DNA of 64,000 nt from assembly GCA_027382625.1 (NCBI GenBank), contig JAJKFJ010021142.1, positions 1-64,000 of the forward strand. Direction: 5' to 3'. The position numbers and the translations under genes are program-made. Origin of the DNA: Tetmemena sp. SeJ-2015. Lineage: Eukaryota > Ciliophora > Spirotrichea > Sporadotrichida > Oxytrichidae. Within the stretch, counting starts at the first letter, position 1. Every line of letters starts with the position of its first letter. Shown here piece by piece: positions 37,630-48,129 of this stretch. The notes under the pieces were generated by a model. That model searched no databases, was not told the origin of the DNA, and saw only the letters and a program-made list of their open reading frames with translations.

Positions 37630-39554
37630 ATGGAGGGAGGCAGCAGCAGCAACATTTACTCAGCATTAGGCATGCAACAGCCACAACTAACCTAAAACGA
37701 GGAGAGCAAGGGTTTGTAGGTTGGCCATTAGGCACGCGTCTACGATGGCAACCAGCGTCTCTTGACTCTCTCAAGCAAGGGAGCTCAGTTCTACAAACTC
37801 TCGATTAGTTAGTTAATAAATAGGGTGCTTATTTATAGATTGAATCCCCTGCGACTACGAGCATAGCTCTTGACCCATCATTCCCAAGCTACTCATCTGC
37901 CATCACGGGAAAGTTTGCGCCGCATAAGGGTCACTTTGCGGTGGTGGTAGATACTTAAGGTATTCACTTCGTTAACACGGAAACGGGCAGAGAGACTAGG
38001 TTCATAGATCATTACGGCGTGACAGCCATTGCCATCTCACCGCGAGACACCTATTTGATAACATGCGAAAAGTATAATCAGGGAAAAGGTAATAACCTCA
38101 TTGTTTGGAACACCCAAACTGGCAACGAGAGCGCGATATTTGAATGGAAAAAGCAATCTAAGGAGGGTCCTAAGAGCATCAAATTCTCTCAGGATGAGCG
38201 CTACTGCGCAAGACTCTCGTCAAAGACATCGATTGATTTCTATGAGAATGGAGACTTCTCTAAGCCAAAAGCAACTATCAATGCAGATCTTAAGACTCTA
38301 GGAAAGAAAGGAGATCAAAACTTCGGTAAGTTTTGGTTCGATGGGTTGGATTTCGTACCTATGGGCAAGGAAAGAAATGGAGTAGCTCCACCTTAGTACA
38401 TGGTAGCTTGGTAGAATTCAGAAGGATTGAATGACAATGCAGCTGAAGTAGGAGGAAATGTATTTTTCTTCGATCTGAACTCTTCAATCGAAAAGCCAAA
38501 GTTTTCTGCCCAGTGCTCAAAGGCATAGGAGATTCATGTTAAGGCATCTCCAACCGGTGAATCAGTACTGATATGGTCATAGAATTACATTGATTCAACT
38601 GGAAAGAATTACTATGGAGAGCACTGCCTACAGTTCGTTCAGATTCTCTATGGAAAGAAAAGAGAGCACGTACCAGTATTCGATGGGATGATTCATGATG
38701 TTAAATGGTCAGCTTTAGGAGATTACTTCATCGTCATTTCTGGTACTCAGCCAGCTGTCGCTACTCTCTACGACAGATTGAGTAACCCCAAGTTTGAGTT
38801 TGGAAAGCGCTACAGAAACACTATCAGAATCGATCCCTTCTCTAATGCAGCTATCATTGGAGGTTTTGGAAATCTGAAGGGAGAAATCGATATTTGGAAC
38901 TTAGATAGGCACAAGGAGTACGGGCAAACCAAGTCTTATTGTGCAGTAGGAATCGAGTGGGCACCTAATGGGACTCACTTCATGACTGCAGTGCTCTATG
39001 AAAGAGTGAAGGTTGACAATGAAATTAAGATCTTCCTTGCTAATGGCCAGCAACTTCATAGCTTAGACTTCAAGCAGCATGAGCTAAATGAAGTTCATTG
39101 GCAACCCTTCGAGCCAGGTCAAATTCAAAAGCCCAACCTCGGTATTCTAGGCAGGGCAAAGGAGGAAATTAAGGAGGCTCCTAAACCCAAAAGACTTTGG
39201 GGCGGAGGTGGAGGCGGAGTGTTCTCCCAAATTATGAGGCAAGAGATGTCTAAGACCAATGAAAAGGGGCCAAAGAAGGTGGATAAAGGGCAGTACAAAG
39301 ATCTTTAAAACGAACAGGCTCAGTAGCATGCCAACTTCATCGCTAATAGCAAAGTTGCCTCTGACACCTATACCGCTTCTTCAATGGATGCACCATCTCA
39401 AGGAGAAGCCTGGCGCAAGAACTCTATTTATAAAGAGCAGCGTTCAGATCCTCTAGCTGACTAGCTTGCAGAGTAGAACAACTTCTCAGTATAGATTGAT
39501 GATACAATCCATTAACTAATTCAAATTCAGAAGAATCTTTAACTAGTTAATTGA
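37630..39554 (+). CDS. EIF2A: Eukaryotic translation initiation factor 2A (WD-repeat)
   Basis: eIF2A is a WD-propeller protein linked to non-canonical Met-tRNA delivery. The frame starts MEGGSSSNIYSALGMQQPQ, then ARVYDGNQRLLTLSSKGAQF and the propeller: GVTAIAISPRDTYLITCEKY, NLIVWNTQTGNE, MIHDVKWSALGDYFIVISGT, FSNAAIIGGFGNLKGEIDIW, VGIEWAPNGTHFMTAVL. The C-terminus has GGGGGVFSQIMRQEM and the family tail segment ASSMDAPSQGEAWRKNSIYK, then a Gln-rich end and TGA 39552-39554. About 630 residues, normal for the family. A single IES near the start is the only interruption. Confidence 0.94.
37803..37841. other. IES, pointer GATT
   Basis: Removes 35 bp in eIF2A; joins KGAQFYKLSI to ESPATTSIALDP. 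Confidence 0.88.
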
Positions 39555-40540
39555 ATAAAAAATTGAAACTTAAACTTCTTTGTTGCTCAAGGTTTCTCGA
39601 TATCTAATTTCCATTATGCTTGAAAGGCTAAGATATTTTTAAGATATGTTCTATTGATTGTAATTGAAAGAAAGGAAAGAGCGTAGATAATTAAAATTTA
39701 AGTCGTTAACTTAATAATATAAACACCTTTATGTAATGTTCTTAACAAGAAAATGAATAAGGGTCTCCCTTGCTGACTCCTTTCGCCCTTTCTCGCCATG
39801 CCTTGTGATGCCCGGCCAGATATTTAAATATTGGCGAGTTCATCCTCAAATTTGTTGAAGCCCTCTAGAATTTGTGACCAACTAACTTCAAAATATTTAT
39901 AGTTAAGACCGGAAAGAGGATTTTAATGGGCAAAATAAAAGGTCAAGCCAATAAAAGTGATATCTTGAAATCATAGAATCGCTAACCGACCAATGAAAAT
40001 TCATTTTGCATTCATCAATATATTCTTTAAGACTCAATGATATGCAAATTTAAATTAAAAGATTTTTAAGAATAGAAATGTTAAATTCATAGAAACCAAT
40101 AACTCAAGTTTAATTTAGCTTAGAATTGTTGGTAACATATATTTAACTTATAAATTTAATGAAAAATTACAAACACCCTATTTTTTTAATCTGGTATTTA
40201 AAATAAGGTTTTAAAACAAGGGATTTATTATGAAATAATTGTCTTATAAATGAACTATATAGCCTAATAATTTATTTTTTTTTAAAAAATAAAATTTCCT
40301 TTAAAAAATTTTGAAAACCGATAAACTTAAAATTTTTTTTTTAAAAATTTAAAGGGAAAAAAAACTTGCAAATAAAAAAAAAATTTCAAAAAAAATTTAA
40401 AATTGGATTTTTAAATTTTGAAAAATTTACTTAGGGGCGGGTTCAAGAGTTTCAGTTCTGAGACTCCCCAGCAAAATGAGCAGCACGCCTTTCCTTATAA
40501 CTAGACTCACGATGCTCACTAAGTGAGAGGGGCGGAGAGC
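39555..40540. other. AT-rich non-coding DNA
   Basis: No gene seen; long A and T runs from about 40140 to 40430. A higher-GC patch at 40435-40540 may be the 3' flank of the minus-strand gene that ends at 40543. Confidence 0.6.
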
Positions 40541-40542
40541 GA

Positions 40543-40749
40543 TCATTTTAAGAGCGCTAATCCAATTTTCTCCACACCAGTCAAACTAAATAACTCTCTC
40601 AACATCCACGCATCTTTTCCTTTCGATGAGATAATTAAGATAAAATAAATAGTATTAAGTGAGGATAGAGTGAGGAATGAACCTGACTTCGAAATGACAG
40701 AAGAGCGAAATGATGGGAACAAATTTCCAACAGCTAGCTCCGCCTGCAA
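40543..40749 (-). CDS. Small unknown protein, second MDS of an interleaved gene
   Basis: Minus-strand coding piece QAELAVGNLFPSFRSSVISK then GKDAWMLRELFSLTGVEKIG, ending LALLK and TGA 40543-40545. It starts at a 15 bp pointer (40735-40749) identical to 44513-44527, where the first MDS lies. The joined protein is about 74 residues (MLHESMRRLEKREVSRVRVV at its start). I recognise no family. The 3.8 kb between its two MDSs contains MDSs of the plus-strand CXC gene. Confidence 0.68.
   Translation of the reverse strand: MQAELAVGNLFPSFRSSVISKSGSFLTLSSLNTIYFILIISSKGKDAWMLRELFSLTGVEKIGLALLK
40622..40692. other. IES, pointer TTCGA
   Basis: Removes 66 bp in the small minus-strand gene; joins RSSVISK to GKDAWMLREL. 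In-frame length with no TGA. Confidence 0.7.
40735..40749. other. Long pointer (copy 1), TAGCTCCGCCTGCAA
   Basis: 15 bp identical to 44513-44527; joins the two MDSs of the small minus-strand gene across 3,778 bp. Confidence 0.85.
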
Positions 40750-41310
40750 AAATAAATAAAATTAATATCATATCTACCAATTGGTTACGTATCTAATAGC
40801 CATATTTTTATAATATAATTGGATAAATGAAATAAGGAGGAATGATGCTTTAATATAGTTTAAAATAATTTGTCTAAGTATAGATAAATAATGTATACAT
40901 GATTTTAAGAAGGCTTAAAAAATTTATGAGTGAGTTTCAAAAGGATAAATAAGGAAATATCACAAGTTCCTTAAAAGAATATTTAATAGTTATTTAAAAA
41001 TTTTATTTTTAAATTAAGAAATTGTTTTTTAGGAATAGAAGATAAGATTGATCTAATTATTTTTCTAAATTATAACTAAAACAACCGGATGATAATTTTG
41101 AAATAATAAAAATTATTGTAGAAACATAATTGTTGCGCTTATTTTTAAATTTTAGATTTTATGATCCTATTTGAATTCTTTAAGATTTCTTGTTTAAAGG
41201 ACTTTTATCCTTGAAACAATAATTTTAAATAAAAATTATCTTTACTATCAGTCCCCTTACTAACATTTTTTGTCTAAATTTAGGGAATTAGTTATTGTAA
41301 ATTTTTAAAG
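40750..41310. other. AT-rich eliminated-type DNA
   Basis: No coding frame seen; strongly AT-rich. Confidence 0.55.
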
Positions 41311-41512
41311 TATTGATTTATTTGAGGCTCAAGAACTTCGGAAGCCAAGAGCAGATGATGATTAGTAGAACAACTTCCCAATTGAGGAGGCAAAGATCAG
41401 CAAGCACGCCAAGCGAAGGGCAAAGAAGAAGCAGAAGGTTGTGGTCTGCGAGGGTGCGTCCAACCAAAATCAGCCAGAAGAAGACGATGGACAGCTCCCA
41501 CAGTGAGAGCAA
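41310..41512 (+). CDS. Orphan C-terminal MDS (basic protein end)
   Basis: An isolated higher-GC island in AT-rich DNA. It reads FEAQELRKPRADDDQQNNFP, then a Lys/Arg cluster (KISKHAKRRAKKKQK) and an acidic end GQLPQ with TGA, using TAG as Gln twice. No start and no upstream exon are visible, so it looks like the last MDS of a gene whose other parts lie elsewhere. The basic cluster suggests nucleic-acid or nuclear function, as inference only. Confidence 0.5.
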
Positions 41513-41514
41513 AA

Positions 41515-43266
41515 CGCACTACTATTCATCAGAGTGCAAATTAGAGCAGCATATAAATATAATCATCATTTAGATGAATTAAATATAAACATTTTATATT
41601 TAAATATTAAATCCTTTTAGTGACCATTTCACGGAAATATTTATATCAAGTTTTTTTAATATAGTTTGATTTAAATCAAGATTTTTGAAATAAAAATATC
41701 ATTTGCTTTGTTATTATGGATTTAAGGTGAAATAAAAATAATGGGGGTTTAAAATTTTCAAAAATTAAATTTTGTTTAAAACATTTTCAATTTATTGAAA
41801 TATGCAGCCCAAAATTTAAATTTTATAATTTAAATTTTTCCCTTTTTAAAAATTTTAAATTATTTAAAAAATTTTAAAGCAATTTGAGTTTGAGGTTTGA
41901 GACAAATCGATAGATAACTTTAGTACTTATAATTTTCTGAAACAATTAAATTTTTAAAATTTTGGATAAATATTTTTTTCTCTTATCTTAAATTTATAAT
42001 TTTTACAAATCTAATTAATTTAAATTAAAAAAAAAAAAAAAATTAAAAATAACAACCTTTTTTCTTCTATCATCTATATATAAAAAAAATAATTGAAAAT
42101 CTATTCATTTAGATAGAGAATTTAAAAATTTTGAGATATAAATAAGTGGATCGCCCATTTTTATACTCATGCATATAAATTAAATTTAAAAGTAACCATA
42201 AATAATTTATAAGTTATTTCTGAATAATATTACCGTAAAAAATATAATAGAATTAATATTATTTTAAAATAATTTATATAAAAAATGTACTTTTGCTACT
42301 ACAATGGATGTGAGATAATTAGGCTATCATAATTTCAAGCTTTTATATTGGGAGAAGCAATTTTTATTAAAATATATTTTTAAGGAAAATTGATTTACAA
42401 ATACATTAATTATGAAAATATGATTAAGGGAGAAACGTTCTTTTTTTAAAGCGGTAGTTTCATTTCTAATTCAATTTCTTAATGCTTTTGTAAAGATAAG
42501 AAAGATTTTTGAATTATATTCATTAATTTATAAAAATAAAAAAAATATTTCGGGATTTTTTTAATAAAAAATAAATAAATAAAAAAATAAATAAATAAAT
42601 AAATAAATTGAAAAAATTTCTCTATCAATACTTTGTTGCCTGATAATATTTCTCAAATAATACGTCTTTTCTTTGAAAATATCCATTCTCTATCTATATT
42701 TTTAATTGTACTGAATGCGCAAGATAGTTTATCTGAAAATCTAAAAATTTAGAATAAGTTTTTTTTAATTGATAACCATTTTTTTTCCATAAAATAAATA
42801 TTATTAAGGAAGTGCAGCTATATTTAAAATGGATAGCATTCAAATGTACCCTTATTTAAAGTACTCCTGAAGAATTCAACTAACTCCCTTTTACTAAGTA
42901 ATGCCAATTAAATATATCTACGTGTTTTAAAAATGAAAAATAAAAATTATTTTATTAAATTTTTATACTTATATAACAGATCATTAAAATTTTGGTAACT
43001 TTTAATACGAAAAGAATATAATCAATTTAATGCTCTATATGAAAAATTTTGCTCTTTAGATTTAATTTTAAGAATTAAAATTATTTATTTCCCGGATAGA
43101 AATTTCTTTTAAATTAATATATGAGTTTACCATAAAAAATGAAAATGAAATTTAATAGAAATTATCTCTTAAACAGTTTGTATCAAATTAATAAATATCT
43201 TAAAGTTAAAACCTCTCATCCAGACCTTTTATTTGTGCATAAATTATAATTAAGATTTTCCCAAAG
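41515..43266. other. AT-rich non-coding DNA with simple repeats
   Basis: No gene seen. Extremely AT-rich, with homopolymer A runs (about 42028-42044). Confidence 0.65.
42564..42608. repeat. AAAT tetranucleotide tract
   Basis: About ten imperfect copies of AAAT/ATAA. Confidence 0.85.
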
Positions 43267-46200
43267 ATGAACATCAATAGCTACCCAGACTCAACAAACG
43301 CATTAAGATAACAAGATTTCCACTCTCAATAAAGAAAGGTGGTAATATTCTTAGAAAATTGATTTTAGAGATTATATACAATAAAATGATTGCCAAATTG
43401 TAAATTTTTTAATTTATGGAGAGATAATTCTAAACATTTCTTAGATTATCTTAACAAAATATTAAATAAAATTATTCATGACTTATTAAAAATAAAATTT
43501 AATCATAATTCATTGAGTAGGATATAACCCAACTATTCCACTTTTCTAATTTAAACCATAAATTTGAAAGTAAGGAAGCACTTAAATTTTATATTTTTTA
43601 GACTTCTCTTTAAATTACATTCGTCTCTTATGTCTTTATGAACAAAACTCCTTCCATAATTATCAAAAACATCTGATGTCAAATTCCTTTCCAATAAACA
43701 ATTTTATTCAATAAAAAGGGACAAGATTTAAAAAGCTTAAACACTTAACAAAAATTATATTAAGCAAGTTAATTACATTTCCTCAGATTTAATTTTTTCT
43801 GAAATGAGAAAAAAATATTTTAGAATTAATTTATAAATGTGCGAGTAAAGATTGCACTAACTTCAAAAAATTGTTGCTAGGAGCCAACTATAATTAGGAC
43901 TTTAGAATGAATTCACCAAACGAGCTATCAATCATCAGAATCAACTTATCGCAGACCGGGAAGAAGATATAATAATTGTGTTTATACTTGCGATATATAA
44001 TTCTGTAAACATGCTTTAAATTCATTATGGCCACAAGTTCAAAAATATGTGTGGTTAAAACACGAAAATTAAAAAGGCCTAATAATAATACTCTTACTTT
44101 CCCAAAGATGATGAACAATTAATATTTTATCGATGTTTAATTCCACTCTCAAAACTCGCAGTCCAGGTTTGCATTTAATTTATATAAATTTGCGTATGAT
44201 AACAGTCAATAGAATCTAAAAAGGGCCCTAGAGATGATAGACTCACAACCTTCAAGACAAATTCAACTAAACAATAAAAATAGAATATATAGTTATCATG
44301 TGAATATTTTATAATAATTTTACTTAGAGGACAGGGTCAGAAACCTGAAAATGATAAGATGATAGACTTTAAAGATATGGAAATTGAAGCATTTGGCGAA
44401 TACTATCCATTTGCTCAGATGGAAACATTTCAGCGCCAAAAATATACGAAACCTCTTACTCTTAATTAAAAGCATAATAAAAAAAAGAAACATCAATGCA
44501 ATATCTATTTAGTAGCTCCGCCTGCAACTAAATGGCGCCTAATTTTATTATAAAACTATAATAATCGAAGAGCTATCAGTAATACTCTCACCACTCTCAC
44601 TCGACTAACTTCTCTTTTCTCCAACCTTCTCATACTTTCATGGAGCATAGTAAATTAAAATCGAACCATTTTTATAAATGAATATTTCTTTGAAAATGTA
44701 TTTAATATAAAGGTTTAGCAGAGTTACTATAAGCTAATAAATTTCAAGAGGAGAGGAATTCGCCCCCTCCTGTTAAGCAGCAGACTCAATTCAAAAAATC
44801 CTATCATACCCTCTACTTTTCTTACTCAATTGCAAAAGAAGATGACTAGAGTGCTTACTGGAGTGAAAACTGTGAACTCGTCTCGCAGAACTTAGATTAC
44901 TAGTCTCAAGGGCTTACATCACTCATTCATCTAGAATGAGTCGGGCACGATTGCCGCCACAAAGTCAAAGTCAGGCGCGGGAATACTTCCTATTCACATC
45001 ATCACTCAAAAAAGTTCGCGCTCAAAGATACTCGAGTACCACAAGCAGAAGCCTAAGGCCGCTTCTGGCGCTAAATAGGGTGGTAGTACGGGCAAAGCAA
45101 CAGCAAGGACTATTAGTTAAAGTAAATACTAGTCTAAGGGTTTGAATATTTTGAGATGTGAAGATCTATATTTTAAATTGATTGAAATTTATAAGGTTTT
45201 TCGAGAGATACTGGCTCTGATGGCGATCATATTTAGATAACTTCAAGCAATTAAAATGAAGGCGATCATCTCATGCAAGATCTTAATAAATACAAATTAT
45301 GATCACATATTCAATAGATGACATCTATGTTAATTGAATAAATTAAGTATGATCTTGATGATGTAAATATTTCTGAAAGCAAAAATAACGACACCTCTAC
45401 AAGTTTAGGACTATCTAAGGCTAGAAGTAAGAAGAAAGGCTTCAATAAAACTGCTTTAAACACATAGAGTGACTATAATTTTTATCCCTTTTTTTCTGCT
45501 CCTAGTATATAGGAATGCTAGAGTGAGGCATTCATTGAGGCCATAAAGTCGATCAGATCTACTTTAAGTGTCTAATCTTACGAGATTAAACATCTCAACT
45601 CACTCGATCATTTTAATGAGAAATATGCCGAGCTTGAAAAATAGCAATCACTTTCCCTTTAGGGAAACTTTGATTAGTTTGAGCAACGACTCGTCAACCT
45701 CAACCTCATGAGCAAGTTGAACTCCTGTGATTATGAAAGTCAAGCCATAAATGCTGAGAAATTTAAAGTAAACAATTGTTAGATAGTATGATTGATTTGA
45801 TTTGAGAAATTGGCTTCTGAATTTTAATATATTGACAAAAGAGCATAAATATCAATGAAAATACCTCTAATTAAGGCACACTCTGATGATAATTAAAATG
45901 GGGAGGACACCAATAAATAGATTGCATAATCAATAAGAAAAGGGATCAGCGGCAGATATAAGTTTCATTCATTGTATTATAATTTGTGAAAGATCTGTAT
46001 CTTTTAAAGAAGATTAAGATTTCGTCACCCCAGCGAAGTCTTAGATACGTCTTTAAAGCGATACAAAAACTGCTTAGTCTCTACTTATTGAATTTATTAT
46101 AGCACTAAATTAATGTCTATTTCAGATTCTAAAAAGCTTCAACTCGAAGCTGATGATGTGAAAACGTCAGAGCCGCAGCCAACATCATCTCAATCACTGC

Positions 46201-46648
46201 CCCAATCCCAGGAAACCTATGAGGGACCTTATCCTCCCACAGCTTTTACTCCAACCAGGCTTGCCTACATCTTAGTCAGCTAACAATCCCTTCTCTATCA
46301 CACCAATGAGCCAGCTATCTCAGAGTCAGACAGAAAAGAAAGTCCACTGCAATTGCTAAAAGAATGGATGCACTTAAGGATATTGCGACTGCTTAAAAAA
46401 TGGACAGGCTTGCGACCCATCGGTATGTCAGTGCACAGCTTGCAGAAACACTTTGGAAAATTTCAGACTAAGGATGGACCAAAAGGAGAAAAGAAGTCGG
46501 CTAAGTACTAATAAGGATGGTGGCTGCAGTTGCAAGCAATCACAGTGCTAAAAGCGCTATTGCGAGTGTTTCTAAGCTAATCGTGCCTTTCGATCCAGTA
46601 AAGTGCAAGTGCTCAGACTGCAAAAATAATGTACCTCACTCGCATTGA
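43267..46648 (+). CDS. CXC/CRC-domain (tesmin/TSO1/LIN54-type) DNA-binding protein
   Basis: After removal of ten IESs this is one long frame from MNINSYPDSTNALRQQDFHS to VPHSH and TGA 46646-46648, about 640 residues. The N-terminal two thirds are low-complexity. The C-terminus is a tandem CXC domain: VHCNCQKNGCTQGYCDC ... CQCTACRN, a Lys-rich linker, then GCSCKQSQCQKRYCECF ... VKCKCSDCKNNV, the zinc-binding Cys pattern of LIN54/tesmin cell-cycle regulators. Between QANRAF and DPVKCKC the frame slips by one base near 46587 with no pointer. A residual in-frame TGA near 45299 (after LNKYKL) implies one more small IES. Part of one IES holds the first MDS of the small minus-strand gene. Confidence 0.88.
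43318..44152. other. IES, pointer TTCCACTCTCAA, about 820 bp
   Basis: Removes 823 bp; joins MNINSYPDSTNALRQQDFHS to QNSQSRFAYD. The pointer is 12 bp. The interior includes a minus-strand open frame (43894-44118). Confidence 0.88.
43894..44118 (-). other. Open frame inside an IES, possible nested MDS
   Basis: Minus strand reads MFIIFGKVRVLLLGLFNFRV ... NYYIFFPVCDKLILMIDSSF with no TAA/TAG for about 74 codons, in a patch less AT-rich than its surroundings. The 14 bp word TTTCCCAAAGATGA at about 44097 also occurs at about 43256, near the CXC gene start. No family recognised. Confidence 0.35.
44168..44193. other. IES, pointer TTTGC
   Basis: Removes 21 bp; gives QSRFAYDNSQQNLKR. In-frame length, so less certain. 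Confidence 0.72.
44256..44333. other. IES, pointer GACA
   Basis: Removes 74 bp; joins IDSQPSRQ to GQKPENDKMIDFKD. Confidence 0.84.
44513..44527. other. Long pointer (copy 2), TAGCTCCGCCTGCAA
   Basis: Partner of 40735-40749. Confidence 0.85.
44513..44648 (-). CDS. Small unknown protein, first MDS of an interleaved gene
   Basis: Minus-strand start MLHESMRRLEKREVSRVRVV (ATG at 44648), one IES, then GAIQL up to the 15 bp pointer 44513-44527 shared with 40735-40749. It lies wholly inside an IES of the plus-strand CXC gene. Confidence 0.62.
44540..44583. other. IES, pointer TAAT
   Basis: Removes 40 bp in the nested minus-strand gene; joins VRVVRVL to GAIQLQAELAVG. Confidence 0.68.
44784..44831. 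other. IES, pointer ACTCAATT
   Basis: Removes 40 bp; joins PVKQQTQL to QKKMTRVLTGVK. Confidence 0.92.
45139..45199. other. IES, pointer GGTTT
   Basis: Removes 56 bp; joins SKYQSKGF to SRDTGSDGDHIQ. Confidence 0.87.
45765..45811. other. IES, pointer TGAGAAATT
   Basis: Removes 38 bp; joins ESQAINAEKL to ASEFQYIDKRAQ. Confidence 0.93.
45954..46014. other. IES, pointer AGAT
   Basis: Removes 57 bp with an in-frame TGA; joins RKGISGR to LRFRHPSEVLDT. Confidence 0.83.
46065..46135. other. IES, pointer AAAAA
   Basis: Removes 66 bp with an in-frame TGA; joins DTSLKRYKK to LQLEADDVKTSE. Confidence 0.82.
46240..46281. other. IES, pointer CAGCT, not AT-rich
   Basis: Removes 37 bp; joins GPYPPTA to NNPFSITPMSQL and puts the CXC domain in frame. 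Unlike the others it is nearly half G+C. Confidence 0.78.
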
Positions 46649-46866
46649 GATAAAACACCTCATGAACAGAACTAATGAAATGCCCGATATGTAGCCTGCG
46701 TATATAGCGCGGCAATATATCGAGCACGTAATTATAAGGGGTAATAAATAAGAGTCGTAAGAGTAAGCTTGAGAGTTATTGATTGTTTTAGTAGTATATC
46801 TGATCGATAAATAACTTAAAGGTAGTTTATGAGGAATTAATTCAAATTATAAATTAAATCTCCAAC
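46649..46866. other. Intergenic, AT-rich
   Basis: No gene seen between the CXC gene stop and the calreticulin-like gene start. Confidence 0.6.
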
Positions 46867-48129
46867 ATGAAATCTTACTAAAACTCACTCTACTTCTACT
46901 TCTCTCTTCTCATTCAATTTTTAATCTTAATAAGCTTAAATGGAACATGCAAGGGCTTCACTCTCTATGATAATTTTCTTACGCTCAATAAATGGACTCA
47001 CCCATATATTAATCAACAGGGCAAGAAGAACGATTTCATTCAAAAAAGCTTCAGCTTGTAGTCAGGAGATCTTTACGATAATAATCAGGGAGGGGGCTTG
47101 ATAACAACTTATACTTCTGCTAGTGGGGAGCCAAACTCTATTTACATTCTAAACTAAAAATTCACACCTGAATAAACAAGTTCAATACTTCTAAGTGAAA
47201 GCTCTTCACTTATTCTTCAAATAAACTTTCGCTATATGGATTTTATCGACTGTGCTCAACTCTCAGTTTCCTTCATCAAACCAATGTCCGGGGAATTTGA
47301 TGAGAGCACAGTTGTAATAGGAAAGTCCTAAGATGAAAGTAACTTTGACTTTTCTGAGCTAAGTTCTGACCAAAGACTTTCTCTAGGAGTGAGAATGTGC
47401 GGTAGTCTCTCATAAATAAGGATAGACTAAATGTATGATAAGAGAAAGCTAACGTGGAATCACTTTGTTCCTGCTCCTGAGCAGAGCTTGCTCAAATAAA
47501 GCTTGAATTAAAGATTGGTATTAAAGCATATGCTTATTTAATTAAAATCGAATTCACTTCATTCTGTGAGGCTTGAGATACACAAGAACAGCATACATAG
47601 TTCTACTTAATTAAAATAGTGATTTTAATATATTCTTAAGAACAGGAGTTATTCTGTGTTTGTGGATGGAGAACAAGTGATTCACGAAGACTTCTTACTC
47701 GGTTGGGACATAATTGGCCCTCAATCTTTTGATAAATTAATTAAACCTATGTCATTTAGGATTGCCAAATCACCTAATCCTCAAAAACTCCAACCTGAAG
47801 ATCTTTCTGACAAAGTAACTTTCTATGATGAAGCTGGGAAAATTATTACAGAGGAACTTTTGAAAATAAGAGATTCCTCTCTCCTTCAAAATTTATACTC
47901 TAATGCCCTTGAGAGGGAGGAGAACTTGCACATACAGAAAGAGAAGAACAGAGATTTCTTTCCTAACAAGCATCTCAGTCCTCATACTTTGAGCGGAATT
48001 CAAGGCTTGAGAATTCAAGTCGAGGAGAGATACCCCTCTTTTATGATAGAGAGCGTTATCTTTGGAGATGACATTGAAGAAGTGCACAGATTATCTAACA
48101 ATAAACTTAATTTTAGAAAATAAGACTGA
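46867..48129 (+). CDS. Divergent calreticulin/calnexin-family lectin-chaperone
   Basis: ER lumenal protein-folding lectin by similarity. Signal peptide in MKSYQNSLYFYFSLLIQFLI...NGTCKG. The globular lectin core follows: NFLTLNKWTHPY, FSLQSGDLYDNNQGGGLIT, INFRYMDFIDCAQLSVSFIK (the conserved IDCGGGYVKL strand with its Cys) and LSLGVRMCGSLSQIRI (FGPDxCG Cys). Next, LHSVRLEIHKNRSYSVFVDG ... LLGWDIIGP matches 'HLYTLIxxPDNxYEVxIDG...DWDxxPP'. The proline-rich IPDPxxxKPxDWD repeats of the P-domain are not visible and the C-terminal third is unfamiliar. No KDEL end. Stop TGA 48127-48129. Confidence 0.75.
47584..47645. other. IES, pointer AAGAACAG
   Basis: Removes 54 bp with TGA; joins VRLEIHKNR to SYSVFVDGEQV. 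Confidence 0.93.

Larger units (their letters stand above)
44464..44760. other. IES, pointer AATT, containing an MDS of another gene
   Basis: Removes 293 bp; joins YTKPLTLN to SPPPVKQQTQLQKK. It encloses the first MDS of the small minus-strand gene (44513-44648). Confidence 0.78.

Noticed and set aside
40435..40540. A tRNA or structured RNA in the higher-GC patch (GGTTCAAG resembles a T-loop)
   Set aside because: No cloverleaf could be drawn; it is more simply the 3' flank of the minus-strand MDS ending at 40543.
42564..42608. CRISPR-like or minisatellite array
   Set aside because: It is a simple AAAT tract; no repeat-spacer pattern occurs anywhere in the window.
46112..46648. CXC protein as its own gene starting MSISDSKKLQL
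   Set aside because: An in-frame IES (46065-46135, pointer AAAAA) joins it to the upstream frame.
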